Positions 56,473 to 64,000 of a stretch of 64,000 nt of DNA are shown one piece after another (the first letter of the stretch is position 1; each line of letters opens with the position of its first letter). Position numbers and translations under genes: made by a program. The notes beneath the pieces were generated by a model that ran no database searches, was not told the origin of the DNA, and saw only the letters and a list, made by a program, of their open reading frames with translations. Source of the stretch: Flavivirga spongiicola (lineage in GTDB: Bacteria; Bacteroidota; Bacteroidia; Flavobacteriales; Flavobacteriaceae); the NCBI RefSeq assembly GCF_030540825.1, contig NZ_JAUOEO010000001.1, positions 4,965,546 through 5,029,545 on the forward strand, read 5' to 3'.

Positions 56473-56476
56473 GACT

Positions 56477-57214
56477 TTACTCCATTACCATATACTTTTC
56501 TTCTTCATTCAACTCATTTAATAATTTTGATTGTTGGTAGAAAAAGTAAAAAGCAATTAAAGTGAGCGTAGTAGAAATGAAATTAAGCAAACTCCTTTCC
56601 GCAATATAGAAATACGCAACCTGCATAACCTCAGAAAACACAATACACAGTGCCCCTATAAATAAATACAAAGATTTTTTATTATCCCTATAAAAATAAT
56701 TTAATAATGCCACAGACAATAATAGTAGCATGACAATATTATATATCATCTCTAGATAATATTCATTTAGCATACTTATGCTAGGACTCAATATGACCTG
56801 TAAAACATATACCAAGTATACATTCAAAATTGTCAAAACAACCAAATGGATTTTAAAATTCCTAAATACATATATTAGACTGAGTGATTTACCAATTTTT
56901 ACAACTAAAAAGACATATGCTAGTATAAACAATATATTACCAACAAAATAATCAATTTGATTTAAATCAATCTCTTTGCTACTTGGTACATAAGGAATTA
57001 TGACCCCCATCAAGTCTGAGACTGAATAACATATAATAAACAACAAAAAGAATGTATTTTTTCTTTCGGCGAAAATCACATAAATTAAAGCTATTAATGG
57101 AACAATCATACAATCCAAACAAAGCGCAATTGCTTCATTACCATTAAATTCATAAATAGCAAATAATATATACACTAATAAAACAAAACCCACCAAGACT
57201 TTCGACTTGTACAT
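56477..57214 (-). CDS. Multi-pass membrane protein, distant YhhN-like
   Basis: 245 residues, about eight membrane segments (ICYSVSDLMGVIIPYV; LFIGALCIVFSEVMQVAYFY). Layout and the SxSD element resemble the 55159 product, so it may be a distant paralogue; family assignment is weak. Its promoter has the same operator-like palindrome as that gene. Convergent with the DoxX-like gene, 4 bases apart. Confidence 0.6.
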   Translation of the reverse strand: MYKSKVLVGFVLLVYILFAIYEFNGNEAIALCLDCMIVPLIALIYVIFAERKNTFFLLFIICYSVSDLMGVIIPYVPSSKEIDLNQIDYFVGNILFILAYVFLVVKIGKSLSLIYVFRNFKIHLVVLTILNVYLVYVLQVILSPSISMLNEYYLEMIYNIVMLLLLSVALLNYFYRDNKKSLYLFIGALCIVFSEVMQVAYFYIAERSLLNFISTTLTLIAFYFFYQQSKLLNELNEEEKYMVME

Positions 57215-57237
57215 AATAGCGATTTTTAGTTATTGCA

Positions 57238-57245
57238 CAAATATA
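57238..57245 (-). promoter_or_regulatory. -7 box of the 56477-57214 gene
   Basis: Minus-strand TATATTTG, 23 bases before the ATG. No good -33 TTG at the usual spacing. Confidence 0.6.
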
Positions 57246-57259
57246 GATAAATTTTACAA

Positions 57260-57292
57260 TTAATCGATAAAAAAACACTTTTTATCGATTAA
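57260..57292. promoter_or_regulatory. Operator-like palindrome, copy 2 (14-bp arms)
   Basis: The core CGATAAAAA-AACAC-TTTTTATCG (57265-57287) is extended by TTAAT and ATTAA to a perfect 14-base inverted repeat. It begins 19 bases upstream of the -7 box, against 20 for copy 1. A degenerate third half-site, TTTTCGTCGATTA, lies at 57299-57311. Confidence 0.75.
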
Positions 57293-57321
57293 AAATACTT
57301 TTCGTCGATTATTTATATAGA

Positions 57322-60186
<2,865 letters not shown>

Positions 60187-60190
<4 letters not shown>

Positions 60191-60678
60191 AAGTCCTTTA
60201 TCATCCATACACCACAAGAATAGTGCCCTGTACTTCCTAATGCTTCTTTTAAATGTTTAAAACCGTAACTTTCATAAATATGAATAGCCGCTTTAAGTTG
60301 CGGAGCAGATTCTAAATAACATTGTTTATATCCTAACTTTTTAGCAGCTTGTAAACACGTTTCAAACATCAATTTACCATAACCTTTCCCCCTTACTTTT
60401 GGCGAAAAATACATCTTCTGAATTTCACAAATATCAGTTTCAAAATCTACTAAAGGCTTAACTCCTCCTCCTCCTAAAATGGCTCCACTATTATCAATCA
60501 CATAATAAACATCATTACTATTTTGGTAAGATTCAAACATTTTTGGGGTTTCTTTATCAGAATACGCTGTACCCTCTAAAGGTATTTTAAACTCATGAAA
60601 GCAATTTCTAATAACCTGCTCTATTTGTTCATTATCTTCAGGCTGAATTTCTCGAATAACTATAGTATCTTTACTCAC
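60187..60678 (-). CDS. GNAT-family N-acetyltransferase
   Basis: About 163 residues from the GTG at 60678 (VSKDTIVIREIQPEDNEQIE); an ATG at 60747 would add a hydrophobic leader and overlap the divergent lipoprotein gene. VIDNSGAILGGGGV and the acetyl-CoA loop SPKVRGKGYGKLMFE are visible. Substrate unknown. First gene of the GNAT-prmC-ligA operon. Confidence 0.85.
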
Positions 60679-60733
60679 TTTTAAAAGTATGCATTTTATG
60701 CAAGTGAAGATACTTAAATCTAAAAAAAGTAGA

Positions 60734-61189
60734 ATGAGGAATATCATTATTTTATCAACAATGTTATTTGTTTTTATTAGCTGCTCTGTGAACGAAAAAC
60801 CAGAATTTTTATACGTTGAAAATATTAAAGTACAAGAATCTACCGCAAAGCATATAACCTTTACTGCTGATGCCTTTTTTATAAACCCAAATGATATTGG
60901 TGGCGAATTAAAAACTGATGAAATAAAAGTTTATATTAATAATAATGAAATGGCAACCATATCAACCGAAAGCTTTGAAGTGCCTGCAAAAAAAGAATTT
61001 TCAATTCCATTAAAAGCAAATATTCCAACCGATAGTATTTTCAGCAACAAAAACCTTGGCGGATTAATTGGTAGCCTATTTAGCAAAAAAATTAAAGTAC
61101 AATATAAAGGGAATATCGTATATAAAATTTTAGGCTTTTCGTACACCTATTATATTGACAAGACTGAAGATGTAAAAATTAAAACATAA
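60734..61189 (+). CDS. LEA14-like lipoprotein
   Basis: 151 residues from ATG 60734, giving lipoprotein signal MLFVFISCSVNEK. The mature part is a beta-sandwich resembling LEA type 2 (HITFTADAFFINPNDIGGEL; EVPAKKEFSIPLKANIPTDS). Role unknown, possibly in stress. ribD follows 4 bases later. Confidence 0.75.
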   Translation: MRNIIILSTMLFVFISCSVNEKPEFLYVENIKVQESTAKHITFTADAFFINPNDIGGELKTDEIKVYINNNEMATISTESFEVPAKKEFSIPLKANIPTDSIFSNKNLGGLIGSLFSKKIKVQYKGNIVYKILGFSYTYYIDKTEDVKIKT

Positions 61190-61193
61190 GTAA

Positions 61194-62198
61194 TTGGCTA
61201 ACCACGAAACATACATAAAACGTTGTATAGAAATTGCTAAAAATGGTTTAGGTTCTACTAGCCCAAACCCTATGGTTGGTTCTGTTATTGTTTATAAAAA
61301 CAAAATCATAGGAGAAGGTTATACAAGCCCTTATGGTGGTAATCATGCGGAAGTTAACGCTATAAATTCTGTCTCAAACAAATCCTTATTAAAAGAAGCT
61401 ACTATATATGTAACTCTTGAACCTTGTTCGCATTATGGAAAAACACCACCTTGTAGCGACCTCATTATTAGCCACAAAATCCCAAATATAGTTATTGGCT
61501 GCATAGATGACAATATAAAAGTCGCAGGCAAAGGCATTAAAAAACTTATAGATGCCAATCGAAATGTTACGGTTGGGGTTTTAGAGAAAGCATGCAAAGA
61601 ACACCATAAACGTTTTTTTACATTTCATAATAAAAAACGCCCATATATTATTTTAAAATGGGCTGAAACCAATGATGGCTTTATAGCACCAAAAACCAGA
61701 AAAGAACAAAAACCAGTTTGGATTACTAATAAGTACTCAAGACAATTAGTTCATAAATGGCGATCAGAAGAGCAGGCCATTTTAGTTGGCACGAATACTG
61801 TTTTACAGGACAACCCAAGCCTAACAGTTAGAGATTGGAAAGGCAAGCACCCTATTCGAGTTGTTTTAGATAAAAGCCTAAAACTCTCCAAAGAATTCTC
61901 TATTTTTAATAGTGAAGCTAAAACGATTGTAATAAGCGAAAGTAATATAGATTTTAGCAAGAACGTTTCTCAACAAATCTGTGCTGTTTTATATAAAAAT
62001 GATATCACATCTGTGATTGTGGAAGGTGGTAAAAAAACGCTGCAAACCTTTATCGATGAAAATTTATGGGATGAAGCAAGAGTTTTTAAAGGAAATATTG
62101 AATTTAAAGAAGGTATAAATGCTCCTAAACTTTTAGGTAAATTAATTTCTGAAAAAAAAATGATGTCTGATATTCTTAAAATTTACAAAAATGATTAA
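61194..62198 (+). CDS. ribD: Bifunctional riboflavin deaminase/reductase
   Basis: 334 residues from a TTG start. Deaminase zinc motifs HAEVNAI and PCSHYGKTPPCSD (1-145); reductase half with WAETNDGFIAP, GTNTVLQDNPSLTVR and VEGGKKTLQTF. It performs two steps of riboflavin synthesis. It overlaps the HAD gene by 8 bases. Confidence 0.93.
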   Translation: MANHETYIKRCIEIAKNGLGSTSPNPMVGSVIVYKNKIIGEGYTSPYGGNHAEVNAINSVSNKSLLKEATIYVTLEPCSHYGKTPPCSDLIISHKIPNIVIGCIDDNIKVAGKGIKKLIDANRNVTVGVLEKACKEHHKRFFTFHNKKRPYIILKWAETNDGFIAPKTRKEQKPVWITNKYSRQLVHKWRSEEQAILVGTNTVLQDNPSLTVRDWKGKHPIRVVLDKSLKLSKEFSIFNSEAKTIVISESNIDFSKNVSQQICAVLYKNDITSVIVEGGKKTLQTFIDENLWDEARVFKGNIEFKEGINAPKLLGKLISEKKMMSDILKIYKND

Positions 62199-62802
62199 AA
62201 CTATTATTTTCGATTTCGGGAACGTATTTATTAATTTGGATATAGAAGGTGCCACACAGCAAGCTCTTAAAACTTTTGAAATTGAATCATTTTCTGAAGA
62301 AATGATTGCTTTTAATAGTTTTTACGAACAAGGACTTATTTCAACCGATGAGTTTCTTGAGTTCTACACTGAAAATTTCCCAAAACTTTCAAATGATGAA
62401 TTAATTGACGTTTGGAATTTTATATTAAAAGATTTTCCCGAACATCGCTTAGATTTTTTAAAACAACTTAAATCAGATTCAAATTACAAACTCATACTAT
62501 TAAGCAACACAAATAGCCTTCATATTAATTGGATTAAAAAACAGATTCCTATTTATGAAGAATTTAAAAGCTGTTTTGATGCTTTTTATTTATCACACGA
62601 AATACAATTAAGAAAACCAAATCAAGACATTTTTGAATTTGTTTTAAGTGATAATAAATTAAACGCAGAAGAATGCCTTTTTATCGATGATAATACAGAT
62701 AACATTAATACCGCAAAATCTTTAGGTCTCAAAACCTGGAACATTACCCCTGAAACAGAAGATGTAAGCAATATGTTTAAAATTAAAAGCAATTTATTCT
62801 AA
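62191..62802 (+). CDS. HAD-family hydrolase
   Basis: 203 residues. Motif I DFGNVFINLD (the DxD second Asp replaced: D-F-G), motif II LLSNTNS, motif III LRKPNQDIFE and motif IV FIDDNTDNI. This type (YihX-like) often dephosphorylates sugar phosphates; the changed motif I is common in the DxG form. It overlaps ribD and is followed by yigZ. Confidence 0.85.
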   Translation: MIKTIIFDFGNVFINLDIEGATQQALKTFEIESFSEEMIAFNSFYEQGLISTDEFLEFYTENFPKLSNDELIDVWNFILKDFPEHRLDFLKQLKSDSNYKLILLSNTNSLHINWIKKQIPIYEEFKSCFDAFYLSHEIQLRKPNQDIFEFVLSDNKLNAEECLFIDDNTDNINTAKSLGLKTWNITPETEDVSNMFKIKSNLF

Positions 62803-62807
62803 TTTTT

Positions 62808-63422
62808 TTGACTGAAAAAGACACATACAAAACTATAGAAATGGCTTCTGAAGAAGTTTTATTTAAAGATAAAAATAGTAAATTCTTTGGATATGCATTT
62901 CCTGTATTAAATGAAGATGATACAAAATTTTATTTAGAAAAATTAAAAAAGAAACATCATGCAGCAAGACATTGGTGCTATGCCTATCAACTAGGAACAG
63001 AAACTATTTCTTATCGCGCAAATGATGATGGAGAACCTAGCAATTCCGCAGGTATGCCTATTTATGGGCAAATACAATCTTTTGAAGTTACTAATATTTT
63101 AATTGTTGTGGTTCGATATTTTGGCGGCGTTAAATTAGGTGTTGGCGGCTTAATTAATGCCTATAAAACTGCAGCACAAATAGCATTAGAACACTCTAAT
63201 ATATTGGTAAAGACTATAAATATAGATTACCTGATTTCATTTGACTATAAAAACATGAATAAAGTCATGCGCATTATTAAGGAGAAAAACTTAAAGATTA
63301 TCAATCAGGTATTAGAAATGAATTGTAAAATTACTGTTTCAGTGAGAAAAAAAGATGCACAATCTATTTTTGAAACTTTTAACCATCTCTTTGAAATTGA
63401 CATAAAAAAATTAATCAACTAG
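62808..63422 (+). CDS. YigZ/IMPACT (UPF0029) family protein
   Basis: 204 residues from a TTG start. N-terminal UPF0029 domain (HHAARHWCYAYQLG, DDGEPSNSAGMPI, YFGGVKLGVGGLI) and a C-terminal DUF1949-like ferredoxin-type domain. The role is not established. Its 3' end overlaps the convergent thioesterase gene by 12 bases. Confidence 0.88.
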   Translation: MTEKDTYKTIEMASEEVLFKDKNSKFFGYAFPVLNEDDTKFYLEKLKKKHHAARHWCYAYQLGTETISYRANDDGEPSNSAGMPIYGQIQSFEVTNILIVVVRYFGGVKLGVGGLINAYKTAAQIALEHSNILVKTINIDYLISFDYKNMNKVMRIIKEKNLKIINQVLEMNCKITVSVRKKDAQSIFETFNHLFEIDIKKLIN

Positions 63423-63809
63423 AAGATCTAAAAGATATTTTGGAGCCCTTACTGGTCTATTCGTTTTTATATCAATAAACACTAAAGTAGTATGGGCCGT
63501 TGTTAAAACCTCCCCTTTATTATTAGTGATTTCATACTCAAATTCAATCTTAGCCGTAGGTCTTTTTTTTAGTTGAGTTTTTACATTAATTACATCATCA
63601 TAACTCGCTGATTTTTTATAGTTTATACTTAAAGAAACTACAGGTAACATAACACCTTTTTCTTCCATATTTTTATAAGAAACCCCTAATTTTCGCAACC
63701 ATTCTATTCTCCCCATTTCAAGGTATAATGCGTAATTACCATGATAAACGACACCCATTTGATCTGTTTCACCATATCTCACTCTTATTTGTATTTCATC
63801 GATTTTCAT
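63411..63809 (-). CDS. YbgC/FadM-type acyl-CoA thioesterase
   Basis: 132 residues, hotdog fold. RVRYGETDQMGVVYHGNYALYLEMGRIEW is split here only for length: the ETDQMGVVYHGNY motif contains the catalytic Asp and the GRIEWLRKLG helix follows. It hydrolyses acyl-CoA thioesters. In Flavobacteriaceae a similar gene often adjoins dnaA. Confidence 0.88.
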   Translation of the reverse strand: MKIDEIQIRVRYGETDQMGVVYHGNYALYLEMGRIEWLRKLGVSYKNMEEKGVMLPVVSLSINYKKSASYDDVINVKTQLKKRPTAKIEFEYEITNNKGEVLTTAHTTLVFIDIKTNRPVRAPKYLLDLLVD

Positions 63810-64000
63810 AGGGATTATTAAATATTTTTTCGTAGTTTCGACAAGAGCTTAAACATGGGAAAAAAATTCTAGAAATTCAATAGCAAATCATTTTTTTTTT
63901 AAGAATTTTGTTCACATATTTGCCGTAGGTAAATTGGGACAGGGGGAATTCAACCTCTCTTTTATATAAAACTAACTAACAAAATTACTAAACGAATCTA
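63810..64000. other. Non-coding gap at right edge, possibly leader of a dnaA transcript
   Basis: No gene starts here. There is an A/T-rich run (63889-63901) followed by TTCACATATTTGCC, partly like a -7 box, and a plus-strand purine-rich GGGACAGGGGGAATTC stretch. I recall dnaA following such a thioesterase gene. No DnaA-box-like TTATCCACA was seen, so origin activity is not claimed. Confidence 0.35.

Overview
The window is chromosomal DNA from a low-GC member of the Bacteroidota, most likely a marine-type Flavobacteriaceae. Evidence: AT-rich sequence, many TonB-dependent receptors with carboxypeptidase-like N-terminal domains, flavobacterial -7 boxes of the form TAnnTTTG, a PorD/DUF4835 protein, BatA, DUF937 and TIGR02757 proteins, and the gene order bamD-rpoZ-coaBC-porD-recN. 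No rRNA, tRNA, CRISPR array, transposase or prophage gene was seen. The right edge ends just after a thioesterase gene in a promoter-like gap; in this family dnaA often lies next, but it is not in the window.

Layout. 1-7.5 kb: the tail of an unknown gene, two tandem paralogous TonB receptors (the first with a signalling STN domain) and a surface-type carboxypeptidase-regulatory-domain protein. 7.5-8.65 kb: a single gene bracketed by inverted repeats; it encodes an exported proteasome-like Ntn-hydrolase and is the most unusual gene here. 8.7-13.4 kb: methyltransferase, M43 metalloprotease, sterol-desaturase-type membrane oxidase, lipoprotein, Crp-type regulator and ferredoxin. 13.4-17.8 kb: LuxC-like acyl-CoA reductase, serC, serA and DUF937. 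18-24.7 kb: small envelope proteins leading to a His/Asp/Glu-rich (metal-type) TonB receptor, an orphan TPR histidine kinase and folE. 25-34.6 kb: DUF5916 outer-membrane protein, lolD, TIGR02757, S10 and M61 peptidases, a glycosyltransferase and an HTH-membrane regulator. 34.7-40.3 kb: batA-like gene, a dihydroorotase homologue lacking its metal-binding HxH, esterase and SGNH hydrolase. 40.4-53.4 kb (minus strand): RprXY-like two-component system, coaE-YbbR-glycosyltransferase, fabI, recN, porD, coaBC, rpoZ, bamD and dapA. 53.5-57.2 kb: a 5'-nucleotidase split over two genes, and a cluster of small membrane proteins with a shared operator-like palindrome. 57.3-63.8 kb: ligA-prmC-GNAT on the minus strand, LEA14-like lipoprotein-ribD-HAD-YigZ on the plus strand, then a convergent thioesterase.

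How it fits together. Much of the window serves the envelope: outer-membrane uptake (three TonB receptors), outer-membrane assembly (BamD), type IX secretion (PorD), lipoprotein sorting (LolD), exported peptidases and glycosyl transfer. The rest is housekeeping: serine, lysine, CoA, folate, riboflavin and fatty-acid synthesis, and DNA repair and ligation.

Non-coding structure worth attention: (i) a family of about 160-190 bp palindromic elements whose terminal arms differ between copies but stay complementary within each copy; (ii) a CGATAAAAA-N5-TTTTTATCG palindrome at the same place in two promoters; (iii) inverted repeats enclosing the Ntn-hydrolase gene; (iv) a hairpin array with no gene upstream of the DUF5916 gene. 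All assignments come from reading the sequence and from memory of the families; no database search was run.
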